From assembly GCA_022457065.1 (NCBI GenBank), contig JAJGBQ010000001.1, forward strand, positions 7,130,001-7,194,000: a DNA stretch of 64,000 nt, read 5' to 3'. The notes beneath the pieces are model-generated. The model was not told where the DNA came from. It was given only the letters and a program-made list of their open reading frames with translations, and made no database searches. Numbering within the stretch: the stretch's first letter is position 1; the number at the start of each line of letters is the position of its first letter. The DNA comes from Curvularia sp. ZM96 (taxonomy: Eukaryota > Ascomycota > Dothideomycetes > Pleosporales > Pleosporaceae). Positions 45,786-56,886 of this stretch are shown in pieces. The position numbers and the translations under genes are program-made.

Positions 45786-48700
45786 GGTGAAGTCGGGTGG
45801 GAGATGGTGAGAGTGCGATAGAAAAAGCCAACCGAGAGGATGGATTGACAGGGAGGGAGTCAGATTTGGGACCAGACGACAGGCAACGGACGGAAAAAAG
45901 AAGTCGACTGTGGATGTAGACGCTAAGGGGGAAGGGGGTGTGAAGGGTCGGACAGGTGGGATGTGTGATATATACGAGGCTTCGGAGAACGGGTGTCCCT
46001 CGAGAAGCGGCTCGAGTGGCACAAATGAGCCTGACCTTGGGCATGCGGCAGGGTGGGTAAGGCGCGGCAGGGTCCACAGCTGGCGGGATGGCTTGGAGAG
46101 TGGTTGGCCAGAAGAGGATGCATAGCAGGAGACCAATGGGGGGCACTGGCAATGTAAGGTGGTATGCGGCCTTGGGGAGTGTTTGATCCAGGTCGGGACG
46201 GAAGATGGGGCCCGTGGACAAGCGTGACGGGCTGTCAGGCGGAGAAGGCGTATACGAGTTGCGAGGAGAGCGAGGCCCTGATGCAGGCGATCCAGTCGCG
46301 TGGAATGGGTGCAGTGGGTGAATGCAGGGGCGTGGCCAGGGCGAGCCCCCCATACACGGGATCGACGATGGCTGGCGACAAGGGCCGAGGGAGGAGCAGC
46401 TCGTGGCTGTCTCACCGCCCGAACGTGGCGGCTGGCCCTACGGGGGCGTGCGAGAGTGAATGAGAGAGCAGCTGCGGGTGAATTGGCTACACCTATGGCC
46501 ATGACTTGACAAGCAGCGCTCCCGCTTCCGCGGCTCACGAGCGACGCTCCCTGCCCGGTTGCAGAGCTAACCGCGCATTAATTCGCCGAATAGCCTCAAA
46601 GCGCCCCAGGCCGATGTGAGCAGGGTTGCAGTCGGTCGTCAAGACAAGGCCAGAGCCAACGGCGTAGCCCGAATGGGCCTGATTGCGCATCCGCTCACGT
46701 ACCAACCCTGGTGCTCGGCAACGCTTCCTATTGCACCCTCAGCACCCTCTCATCATCGGTGCCCGTCCTGCACTCCCGCCGGCCAGACGGCTTCAAACAC
46801 CTGTTCTCGACCTGGCTTGCGTTGCCGGCCCCCTCTCTTGCAGCTGCCGAGTCAGCTCTCCACGGACGCTCGCAAATGGCCATTCCCAATCCCCATGCCG
46901 CTGCTGCTGCCGCTGCCGCTGGCAAGGAAAGCTGAGAGCCGAAGCGCTCGGGCCACCCAACATTGCATTGCCCGCTTCGTCACCTCAGCGTCTGCATCGA
47001 GATACCTTCTGCGACTCCGACTTCCTTTTCCGCCCCTCGGCACCGCGCATCGTCAGCACCGGTCAAGCACTTGTCCATCCATCATCGGCTTAGTCGTCTC
47101 GGAGCTGCGTCACAAGCCACCGTCCATGGCTCCATCGGGCAATCATTGCCTCTTGCCTGGCCAGCTATCCAGCTACCCACATCCCTAATCCGCGCAGCCA
47201 TACCCCACAACACAGCCTGCACCTCCTCTTATCACGGCCGGGTCCACGGGCGATCCAAGCACCTTGCAGTTCAAAGCATTCTGGAAACGACTCTTGATTA
47301 GTAGTCGGCAACCTTGGATCTCCAATAAACCACGCCTAGTGCTGCTTTAGTGCCCCTGGCCCAGAGTGCTTGGCATCACGCTATGCTTTCGACTATGGTC
47401 GCCTGCCACTGCTGCTGCATCGCATCATGGCCAGCCCGACAAGGCCTTCCATCTGACTAACACCACATCGGCCCTATCCTCTGTCTCTTCCTGGCATGCA
47501 CTGTGCCCTGCCTTCTGCTACAAGCATAAAAGGAAGCACTCCTTACGCCTTTCGGAAAAGGCCCTGCTAGGCGTCCCACAACGTGCCATTTCGCGCCTGC
47601 ATGAAGGCCCCCTGCTGGCATGCAGCATCTGTGTGGCGCAGCTCCAAGTAATCCAGACGCCATGTACAAACATGACGCAACTCGCAAGCCTCCACGTCGA
47701 ACCACTGGGTGTACTGACGGCGAGCCTACTAGGTCCTCGCCCTCGCACTACTAGCACATTGATACACACTGCAAGTCATGCGCCCCGACTTTCGTTGAAT
47801 GCCTGATCCCAGTCTGCGGATCCTGCTACGGCGTACCCTGCTGAGGGCTAATGCAGCCTCCCGAACGTAGACGGCACATTGTGCAATTTAGTCCCGGATG
47901 CCATAGACGTACTAACTATTCAGCTGTTTTCTTGTCGATCTACAAACGGCGCATGAATTGAGCAGAGTCTCCGAATCACTTCAAAGCTACACGTTATTTC
48001 CACGAATGAGAGGCCTTCAACCAACCCAACTTACCAGGGGCCATGATTCCTCGGTTGTATTGCTACCTATTATTACAGTGACAATCGCATGATCTCTATA
48101 CTCTCATCAAAGCATTCCGACATCGTCAGCCTGGACCTTGGGCTCTTTCCATTAGACCTCAAACACGCTTCAAAGTCTCGTATCCCTGATGACCCTCTAG
48201 AACCCCTGGCAGGGACTGCATAGAATTCGCCTCGGCCCACAAAAGCGCGTAACCACAAACATGTTCACCCGAGCCCCGTCGTGAGCAATCGTGTCCCTAT
48301 CGATAACAGGCCTCTCCATGTTCATCACTGTGACAAACGTACTCCGTAGGAGGCTACCGCCACACGCGTTCCATTCGCTCGGCTGTTCCAAGTGATCCCA
48401 AGCAAGCATCGGAGCTATTCGTCCGCCTGGACTCCATCCTGCACGGACATCCCGAGACTTCTTACAAAGTTCCTGCACCTTAACCGGCGGTCGATACAGG
48501 GGTCCTAGATCCTGCCCGCATACCGTTTCTACTCGACGTTTGATTATTGAAACTGATCCTCGGGCGATCAACACCAAGGGTCTGATTTGACGGCTGACTC
48601 GCCGGAGTTGAAGCCGGAGTGATCCTGGCCTATCAAAAATGGGATTACCTGATGCTACTGTTACAACCGTATGCTTGCAGGACAAAAAAACATATGACTG

Positions 48701-48892
48701 TGGTCTTTGCACTTGTCGCTGAAACCGGTATTCGTACCCGCTTACTTGGAATAAAAATAGTGTCCGTCACTCATCACTAAGTGGCACGGTGGTCATACAG
48801 TGGTCAAGACCAAGTTTAACGTTTTAAACCAGCAAGTATTATGCATCTTGATTGATGTTCGAAATTATACTACCTGCAGAGATTAACGTCTC
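45786..48892. other. Gene-free 3.1 kb with a second strand-composition switch
   Basis: The plus strand is purine-rich at about 45790-46480 and turns C-rich from about 46510 to 47800, the same pattern as upstream of the phosphodiesterase. The long frames (45723-46538 minus, 46616-47188 plus) are Pro/Ser/Arg/His low complexity. No gene is supported. Confidence 0.45.
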
Positions 48893-50550
48893 CTATCGAA
48901 ACAACTCTATCGCGTCGAGAATCACGTTCGGCGCCAAAAAGCCTTCTCCAGTCTGTCCGCTCGTACAAGTGATCTTGATTGTGTTTTCTCCATCTGTCAA
49001 TGTACCGGCAGGAATGGCATAGTTGTAGACTTCACCATAACCGCGATATGCGCCCCGGGTAAACCCTCGCGAATCAATCTTGGTTGGTGCAGCAGGGACT
49101 GGCGCGCTAAAGCTGTTCATCTCCACGGCCGGACGGCAGCTTGCAAAGGCAAGCGTGGTGCCCACACGTAGCGTGGTGGCGTTGCTGTTGCCTTTGAACT
49201 TGATCGTGAATGGGTTCATGCCCTTGATGATGGCCATGGGAACACTGTCAAGGGTGCTGGAGCCAACCGTGTACGTCAATGGACCCCAAGAAGTCATGCG
49301 CGCATCTGAAGGGTGCATACGAAGTTGCTTATCTGCATTGCGGAAGCCCTTTGGCTGGCCGTCCCACTCGCCAATTCGCCAGACGGAAGTCTTGGTCTCG
49401 GTGTCTGCAGCGATGTTGGCTGCAGTATCTTTTCCAGCCGAAACAGTCACAGTAGTGGCCTTGACCTTAAACTCGCCCTGGTACAAAACTTGTGTGTATG
49501 TGCCTGGCTTCATGGCTGGCGACTTGAACTTTCCTGAACTATCGGCATACGCCCAGTACTGTGCCGCATCATTGTACCAGTGTAGTACCTTCTGGAAACT
49601 GGAGCTCACCCCGGCCGCCGTTCCGCTTACTGTGCCGCGACTAGATGGGGCGACGTAATTTGGTATCGCAAGGTCTTTGAAGAATGTCGTGTCCATGTCG
49701 TCACCGCCTTTAGGGATCCCGGCACGAGAGAACGAAAGAGCATACGGACCCTTCATACCCATGCGATACTTTTCCACTTGAACATGGTTGCTGTTCATGT
49801 AGAAGGTTAGCGAGGTGGACGGCCCACCATTGTTTGTGTTAATATCTCGATGGAATGGCCCACCAGCAGACGTCTCGTACGAGTACGAATTCATCAGCAG
49901 ACAGGCATGGATGGCATCGTTATCACGATACACACAGTGCTAGGTTATTGTCAGCCAAGTGTACGAAAGGGTCTGTATCATTCCCCTTCCTGCTTACTTA
50001 CCACGGTATCATCGATGAAGCGATCACTGGAATAGAATTTACTGCGTGTCTGGCCATCCACCACAAACACGTCAGATCCCTCAACGGTCGAGCTCGAATT
50101 TGCAGTCGTCGACGCGATACCAAATGGATAACTCAGGGGCAACTTGATGCTGTCGAGCCGAGCAATGAAGCGCAATTCACCGATGGAAGGTTCAGCCGTA
50201 ATATCCGTCGCCATGTAAATGGTCGACTCTCCCGACTTGATCACCATGTACTGGATCAACGTGCTCGTCGTACACGTAATTTTAATATACTGGTTGCCAA
50301 TCATCTCGTGCTTGACATTGGCCGATCCGAGCCCCATTTCGATTTGAGTTCCCTTGGACGGCGACTGCAGTTCCTCGCCGCCATACTTGATCGAGGTGAT
50401 GTCACAGTTCTTGGTATTGACGGTAAAAATGAGGGGATTGGCGGAGCCTGCATCCACCACTATGTTGCTGCCGTTTTCAGTCACGCCAAAGGCGGCCAGG
50501 CCTGTCGATGAGAGCGCCGCAACGGCTAATATCGTGCTCTTGAGAAACAT
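48893..50550 (-). CDS. Secreted rhamnogalacturonan endolyase (polysaccharide lyase family 4), 531 aa
   Basis: PL4 enzymes cleave the rhamnogalacturonan I backbone of pectin by beta-elimination outside the cell. Exons are 50002-50550 and 48893-49939 (62-nt intron, phase 0). The start at 50550 gives a textbook signal peptide (MFLKSTILAVAALSSTGLAA). The mature protein starts AFGVTENGSNIVVDAGS, as in fungal RGL A/B. Family blocks follow: DVFVVDGQTRSKFYSSDRFIDD, then SGGPF-like SAGGPFHRDINTNNG and a fibronectin-like middle domain (YWAYADSSGKF). The C-terminal CBM-like domain begins VWRIGEWDGQPKGFRNADKQ. Length agrees with PL4. It suggests a plant-associated lifestyle. Confidence 0.95.
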
Positions 50551-51920
50551 GATGGAAACGATCGGGCACGCCCGAGGGAGGAATATACAAGGAAAAAAAA
50601 AAAAGAGTGTATGAGGAAACGAACGTGTCACAAATATGTATAGAGAAAGTAGATGCAGCCCTCGGCACGACTTTGAACGAAAGAAAGCGGAAAACAGATC
50701 ACACAGCACAGGCATCCCCATCGCCATGTACTTATGTTTTCTTAAGCCACCTGAAACAAACGGCCGGGATAACTGGGCGCGGAATGTCTCTGACATATTG
50801 CATCGCTGGTCTAGCCCAGCTAGGGCTTTTACAAGGGGGTATGAAATATCCCGAAATGACGAACTGGCAGGTTACTCGTGTCAAATCGCGCTTTGCGCCT
50901 GTACTTGCAAGTTGCTTGTATGGCCTGATGTGTTTGCAAAGGACATTTGTGTTCGAGGATTTTAGTTCAGTGTCACAAAAACAATCCCCTACGCGCAAGT
51001 CCTTCTCTGCAATAATACGCATACGTACTGCATGCATATTGTTTCCTACCTACAATGTACACGCAACCTACGTTGCCAATATAACGACTCAACCGGCTGT
51101 TTCTCCATCCCTAGTGCTGATGCCGCCCTGACCATCCCCGAACCCATCCGCCCCCAAACCCCCAAGCACGTCAAGTCATCCCATCCCCGACCAGGGTTCA
51201 GGACAACAAGCAAAGCGAAGCTTTTTTCCCACCGCCTTAAATTTGGCGCCGAGAAAAGACATTACCAAAAAGAACGACAACACGACACGCCCCGGCGCAA
51301 GGACGCGTGTAATTCATCGCCCTAGCCTAGGAAAGGAAGCACGAGGGTTTTTAAGTGGCGGAATAATCATTTCCACTACACAATAGATGGAAAGAACGGG
51401 CGGAGAAGAAGAAGAGGAGGAGGAGGAGGGGGGGGAGAGTAATATAAAAAGGTACCCAGTATCTTCTAGTCCAATGCACATGTCACGCATGATTCGTACC
51501 GACCCAGCGCGTTCATGCGAGCGCGCACGCACGTACGCACGCACGCGAACGATGAGTTATTTATTTCACCGGAGATTTTTTGACAAAAGTGGTGCCAGTG
51601 GGAAGGGGGGGATCAAAGCTCCGCGGAAGATGGGGGAATTGGTCTGGGGGGTGAGGACTTAGCCAGGCGCGTTTCATGTGGAGATTGCTTTGCGCGGGAG
51701 GGAGAAGAAAGGGAAGGAAGGGAAGTCAAGTTTTGTGGGGAGAGCGTGGAAAAGCAAAGAAAAAAGTAAACACAGTCCTAGGGTTATCTGCGCCCGAAAC
51801 GACCCCAGTATATACTTTATCCACAGCATCGGTAACCGCCCAGCAAGGGTGGTAAGAAAAACAAAACAAAACAAAACAAAACACATGGTCATGGTAACAT
51901 GCCCTTGTTATCGCATCCAC
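50551..51920. other. Intergenic, 1.4 kb, with simple repeats
   Basis: This holds the promoter of the PL4 gene and the 3' region of the aldolase-like gene. Visible simple sequence: an A run near 50590-50603, GAGGAGGAGG near 51412-51428, CGCACGTACGCACG near 51525-51545 and (AAAAC)5 at about 51858-51883. No gene is seen. Confidence 0.45.
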
Positions 51921-52994
51921 TCAATCCTCACCCCTAGGACACTCATTCCTATACACCGCATCCACCTCGACCCGTCGACACCACAACGCCCAGCACCTGT
52001 CCACCGCCCCCGTCGCACCCTCCCAACTATCATGACACTCCTTGTCACTCAGGAATTTAACGCTGTTTCCCCCCTGGGGCTTCGCAACGCCCGATTTAAT
52101 CTTACCTCCGCCCTCAACATCCACCTTGCCCTCTAGCGCATACCCGGAGTGAGCATTCAACAGCATCGTCGCCTCGGACTGTACTTTGGCTGCCTCACGC
52201 GTAAAGATGGCTTGGTAGACTGCTTCCTCGATACCGTGTGCAACGGTGACGAAGCCATGGTTTTGCATCAGGACAACGGCATGGTCGGGTTCCAGGGGGG
52301 GTTCTTGCGTTGCGCCGCCGAGTTGTGGGGGCAGTGCTGAGCGGACTTTGGAGTAAATGAAGCCGGTTGATGTTGCGGGCTTGAAGGTAGCTGCGAGGGA
52401 AGCGGCTAGTGTGGTGTTGTTGATGAGAAGGGAGTGTTTGGAGCCAGAAGGGTAGTGGCTTGACGCGTCCCAGAGGGGGACTTTGGAGCCTGGTAGGTGT
52501 TTGTTAGCGTCTCTAATCCTCGTCTATACTCTCTTTCTCTTTCTCACAACGAGAAGGATAGGAAGGGAAAAAGAGAAAGGAGACTTCGTACCCAAAAACC
52601 CTGCCTCAGAAACACAACACCTCAACCCGACTCCACTGACGCAAAACGGCATCACCTCGGCCGCCCGACTCACCACCACACTATTCACCCCTGGAAACTT
52701 TTTATAAATCTCACTGTGGATGTAGCGCTCCACATCCCCTTGTTTCACATTCTTCTCCACGGGCTCCGCGCTGTCGACGTGGTACTCGATCAGGTCCTCG
52801 GGCGTGCTGACGAGTGTGGCGGGCATGTTGCATGGCATCCAGAAGGTCTGAGGGTTGTCTGGGGAGCGCACGGATATGTGGCCCGAGGAGGTGAGGATGG
52901 AGTGCTGGGAGAGGATGTGGGATGCGGTTACGAGGCCGTGGAAGAGGTCTTCGAGGCCGAGTTTGGTGCGTTTGGGAAAGTAGCCTGTGGACAT
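51921..52994 (-). CDS. Class II aldolase/adducin-family protein with altered metal site, 323 aa
   Basis: The family fold binds zinc and includes aldolases, epimerases and non-enzymatic adducins. Exons are 52592-52994 and 51921-52489, with a 102-nt intron (GTACGA...CCAG, phase 1); splicing restores AGFLGSKVPLWD. Visible blocks are LFHGLVTASHILSQHSIL, SSGHISVRSPDNPQTFW, YIHSEIYKKFPGVNSV and LMQNHGFVTVAHGIEEAVYQA. The catalytic Glu (HSEIY) and the third His (NHGF) are kept, but the usual HSH motif after NSV reads VSRA here, so two zinc ligands are missing. The Gly/Ser-rich C-terminal end is long. It may be an inactive or repurposed member. It is unrelated to its neighbours. Confidence 0.88.
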
Positions 52995-54640
52995 GATTGG
53001 TTTCTTGTTCCCTTTTCTTTCTATCTTTCTTTTTTCTTCTTAGGGAGATGGATAAATGTGGGAGGTGGAGGAGAGTACATGGCGAAAGGGTGGACGATAA
53101 TGACAGAACCAAGGCATATAGTTGTGTTTGGGGGCGCGGATTGGACTTGCTTGAGACGGATGCTCGATGACGTCGTGGTTCCCCGCTGGCTGGGGACGGA
53201 GGGGCGGTGCAGGGAAATGACTGGACGGGAGGGTATCGGGAAGCCGTGTTGGACCCTGAGTACACTAGGTACCTGGACTACACACTTCAACTCCCAGGCG
53301 CGAGTCGAAGCTAGCATGGTAGTGCTATGTCCTGCACAGCATGGATTCTTGGCATTTTTGGACCGGTTTGTATCAAACGACTACGAAGGTATTCCTTTTT
53401 TTTGTGTTTCAAATTCTATCTAGATATCACATCGGTCTCATTCACTGGTCACGTCTGCAGCAGAAACATACACATTGCGGATTCACAGAACTACGGGCAG
53501 AGTTACTTACCTCTGATTTAGAAATGGGCTCTTTACAATACACCTACCGTGTCATATGGCCTTGCCTTGACACAAAGTGCGGTCATTCTCCCAAGCGTTG
53601 TTGCCCGCTATAGGCAGGCCCCTCAGGCTTGTTGGTTGCAGCTTGGTCACAGCAGCTCAAATTGACGGTATACTCACCTAGGCATTCAATCAATATTCTT
53701 CAATGACTCGCATCAACGTCAGAGTGTCGTGCCGCTACCAAGTCAAGTCCCTGACTGTGAGGGAGATGCTTGTCGATGTGATATATCGATCCACAAGCCA
53801 CACCAAGGGCACTAAAGTGGATATGCAATTGTTGAAGAATGTCTTCAGACCTGGCAGAGATGTCAACCTAAGCGTACAGTATCAGGACGTCGTCTTTGTT
53901 GAACAGGAGGAAGAGGAGACTTCAGATTCGTTGTTGGCGTACAAACCCATGAAGGCCGTGTTTTTCCGTGACATGAGAGCAGAGAAGTTGGCTGCTAGTA
54001 CCTTGTGGCGTAGCAATACTACTATACATCAACATCACGAGAATCCATCATCCATACCAGTTGTTGCCGTCACGCCTAAGCGTCCCCCCCTACTCCTCAC
54101 CAACGTCCCCCCGTCCTACCAATGATGTCTTTTTCAACCGTCGAGTAGAGTTCATTGAGGTTCCAGTCTCGGACGGGAGCTGCAGGAAGCTATCGAACAA
54201 ACGAATAACCTGAAGTGGGCACTTGAGGGCTTGCGTTGAATGGGCGATTGTATAGCGTCGTTTCCTTGGTTGGTAGACCGTGATGCCTCGTGGCATTGCA
54301 GTGCACAGAACGGTCGTAGCCAGCCACTGTTTGTACATTCGTTGGCTCTGCAGGTCGTGGCTGCGAGTAACGATTTTTTTGGGGGGGAGGTCCATCAGCC
54401 GCGTCGTCCAGCGGCAGCCAACACTTTGGGCAGGTTGTTTTCCTTTTCTTCTTTTCCCGTTAGGGGCCTGGTTGCTGATGTGTGGTTTGGTCTTGGCCTT
54501 GATGGTACCCACGACTCTAATCTCTAGCCTTTAGCACTCGCACCATATTTTCAGCATGCGCTGTCTTCTACCCTCTTGACAACTCCAGGTGCCCAGCAAG
54601 ACTGCTCTTTGATACTCCAATCTTTGTTTCGTCTTCAACA
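52995..54640. other. Intergenic, 1.6 kb, one doubtful ORF
   Basis: The ORF at 53703-54125 on the plus strand (140 codons) has mixed hydrophilic composition and an acidic EQEEEETSD stretch. It has a plausible ATG at 53703 but no motif I recognise. The large plus-strand frame at 52497-53423 is a shadow of the aldolase-like gene and its promoter. Nothing else is supported. Confidence 0.35.
53703..54125 (+). CDS. Doubtful hypothetical protein, 140 aa
   Basis: An ATG-initiated frame of 140 codons with no stop, charged and Val/Leu-rich in its first 75 residues (MTRINVRVSCRYQVKSLTV), then His/Pro-rich. There is no family, signal peptide or membrane segment. It lies alone in a spacer and could be chance or a decayed gene. 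Confidence 0.25.
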   Translation: MTRINVRVSCRYQVKSLTVREMLVDVIYRSTSHTKGTKVDMQLLKNVFRPGRDVNLSVQYQDVVFVEQEEEETSDSLLAYKPMKAVFFRDMRAEKLAASTLWRSNTTIHQHHENPSSIPVVAVTPKRPPLLLTNVPPSYQ

Positions 54641-55234
54641 TCAGCCCATGTCCATATCGACATCGGCTTCACCTTCACCCGTGCCATCGATTAGGTCGCT
54701 GTCACCGCTCTCTCCGCTCGTCTCTTCGCTATCGCTGTCCTCGTCGACAATCTTGCCTTCGACCTCGCATTTTCTGGCAAAACAGCATCCGTCTTTTTCG
54801 TCCTTGACACCAATGCCGATGCCGACGTACAGGCCTTGTTTGACTTCTTCAATAATCTTGTCAATGTCGACGGTGCAGCCACTGTCATTGTCGTAGATGA
54901 TCTTCTTGGCGCGGCTGTTGGCTGCCGTCTTGGTCGAGTGCACAGAGATGATGTTTGTGCTGCCAATGTTAGCCTCGAGACTCTGGGCCGTCGGGTAGCA
55001 AGTGTCGGTGACAATGTAGACAATGTGCGGGCCGGATGGGGTGCTCGTCATTCTGGTGGGAACTCTACTCGAGGGGGGCGGGGGCGTCTCAATGCTCTGC
55101 TGGATGTACGAGTCGCCCGTGTTGTGCGTGTGCTGTGTGGGCGTTGGGCCGTCTTTGCTCTCGTGGCAGTGAGGACAATAGTGACTGCCGGCGTCGGAGG
55201 CCATGCTAGAGGCCTGGCGTGTGTTGGGTGCCAT
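54641..55234 (-). CDS. Hypothetical protein with CxxC motif and acidic tail, 197 aa
   Basis: This is a single open frame from the ATG at 55234. The N-terminus has a lone CPHCHE motif in a Ser/Thr/His/Pro-rich disordered stretch. A compact middle part (HIVYIVTDTCYPTAQSLEAN, then SRAKKIIYDNDSGCTVD) looks like an alpha/beta fold. The C-terminus is Asp/Glu/Ser/Gly-rich and ends in EADVDMDMG. I do not recognise a family. Codon use and the absence of low-complexity framing in the middle part support a real gene. Confidence 0.6.
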   Translation of the reverse strand: MAPNTRQASSMASDAGSHYCPHCHESKDGPTPTQHTHNTGDSYIQQSIETPPPPSSRVPTRMTSTPSGPHIVYIVTDTCYPTAQSLEANIGSTNIISVHSTKTAANSRAKKIIYDNDSGCTVDIDKIIEEVKQGLYVGIGIGVKDEKDGCCFARKCEVEGKIVDEDSDSEETSGESGDSDLIDGTGEGEADVDMDMG

Positions 55235-56886
55235 TGCGGCTGCTGGCTGAGGGTGGGATAGTGGGGGTGGTTACTACAGGAACAAGCAGCAACGTGAGCA
55301 GGAGCGCAGCGTGATTGCAGCAGGGCAACCAGCGTGTCCAGAGCCAAACGAGGGCTGTTAAGCAAGATGCAACCGTGGCAGCGAACCGAAAGGAGCCCTC
55401 GTGCTTGGGGGCAGCCGCTGCAGGGCGGCAGAGCGAAGGGGGGGTTGGTGCGGCAGTCGGGGCAATGTCAAAATTCACGATGTTGCGCACATGGGATTCT
55501 GCACAAACCGGGGAGGGGTTTTGAAAATCTTCGATGCGCGGCTAGACCGCATTGTTTAATTTATAGTCTGGCCCAGCGTCCTGCCTGTGGCTTCGAGACT
55601 CGGTCTCCGCGGAGGGTCGGGTGCAAAGAGAGAGATGGCGAGACTGGGAGAGAAGCAGGAGGAAGAGCAGAGGGCCGGCGTGCGGTGATGTATTTCTAAG
55701 CTCACCCAGTTTCCCCTTTTGCGTGGTGGTGCGACTTTCCGCGTGGCCATTCTCGCGAGGATCGCCTTCACTCGCGCCAACTTCCTCATGATCTTTTCGC
55801 CACCGCTGCCCCATTCAGTCGTGCGTCGAGCTCGCGAGTGGAGGCCGAAGGTTCCAGAGGCTGCTTTTTTTTTTCTGCTGGCATTGAAAATCTCCTCTTT
55901 CGCGCCGATAGCACGGCCGCCTAGCACGGGCGGCGGGCGCGTGGGTGATGGTCCTGGGCTTCTTCAGCGTTGCGTGTGCTGGGCGGTACGACTTGCCCGA
56001 CGGAGCGTGAAGCAGGCCAGCAAGGCCGACTGCGCCGTTGCCACCGAGGCAGTGGAAAGAGAGGCGCGGATTGCATGCGAGCGAGGGGACGTGGCATGGC
56101 TTGGAGCGGGACGCAAGAAGAAAAGTGTCTTGAGCACCGTATTTCCCTGTTTTGCTCCGACTGCACAGCAGCGATCGACTAGGATCTTAGATTAAAGATC
56201 GCGGCCTGCCAATCCGATCCCCCACGGCCGTTGACCTTTTGCCCTGACCGTCTGGGCCCAGCCAGCGTCCGGTGACGGCATCGAGCGAGCCTCGTCCCCA
56301 TGGCCGTCTGATTGGCGCTCACAGTCCCCATCGGCCAGACACGCAATCGGTCCCTGCATCGTTGCCCAACGCCACAGTATTGCGGCCCGGCTCTGGTGGA
56401 TACTACGTCTGTGGCGCACCCCCCAAGGCCAAGCATGGCCAAAAAAACTCTCCGCGAACCATGTCGCGGTGCCCGCGACTGACGCCTGCATGTCACTGTC
56501 TTGCTTTGCCAGGAGATTCCAAGCCACAAAGCCACAGGTGCGGTGGGGTCGTCAGTTCTCATGCCAGGTCACGTGCAGGCCGTCCCACGTCTTGCCACAG
56601 CTGGTTCCGACTTACCTCGACTGCATCTAGATCCGGACCTCGACTGCACCTAGATCCGGACACTCCGACAATGTTGCAACACGGCGTCTTCCAATTGGCT
56701 CGGCTTTTCAAAACACATTATATAGTCATACAGACGCAGCAATTTCACAACTGCCGTTATATGTCTCCACCCCGACCTTGCATACTGCTAATACATGTCT
56801 CTCCCCATGTAAAAGAAGGAAAAAGAGAGAGATAGAGAGATAGCATGGCCACCAGAGCGGTGCCATAGAAACGAGAATCAAACATG
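55235..56886. other. Intergenic, 1.65 kb, G-rich to C-rich switch
   Basis: The plus strand is G-rich from 55240 to about 56130 and C-rich from about 56200 to 56700. Frames in it (55206-55927 minus, 56272-56835 plus) are composition artefacts. A short tandem repeat is listed separately. Confidence 0.45.
56614..56659. repeat. Two tandem copies of a 23-bp unit
   Basis: The unit begins ACCTCGACTGCA and contains an XbaI-like TCTAGATCC core in the first copy. The second copy (56637-56659) differs by one base. It lies in the spacer downstream of the PMT gene stop. Confidence 0.85.

Noticed and set aside
45723..46538. 271-codon minus-strand ORF overlapping the small coiled-coil gene start
   Set aside because: Only its last 20 codons are real (exon 1 of that gene); the rest is C-rich leader.
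46616..47188. 190-codon plus-strand ORF
   Set aside because: Pro/Ser/His-rich composition artefact, with competing open frames on the same strand.
52497..53423. 308-codon plus-strand ORF
   Set aside because: Antisense to the aldolase-like gene and its intron and promoter; no independent protein character.
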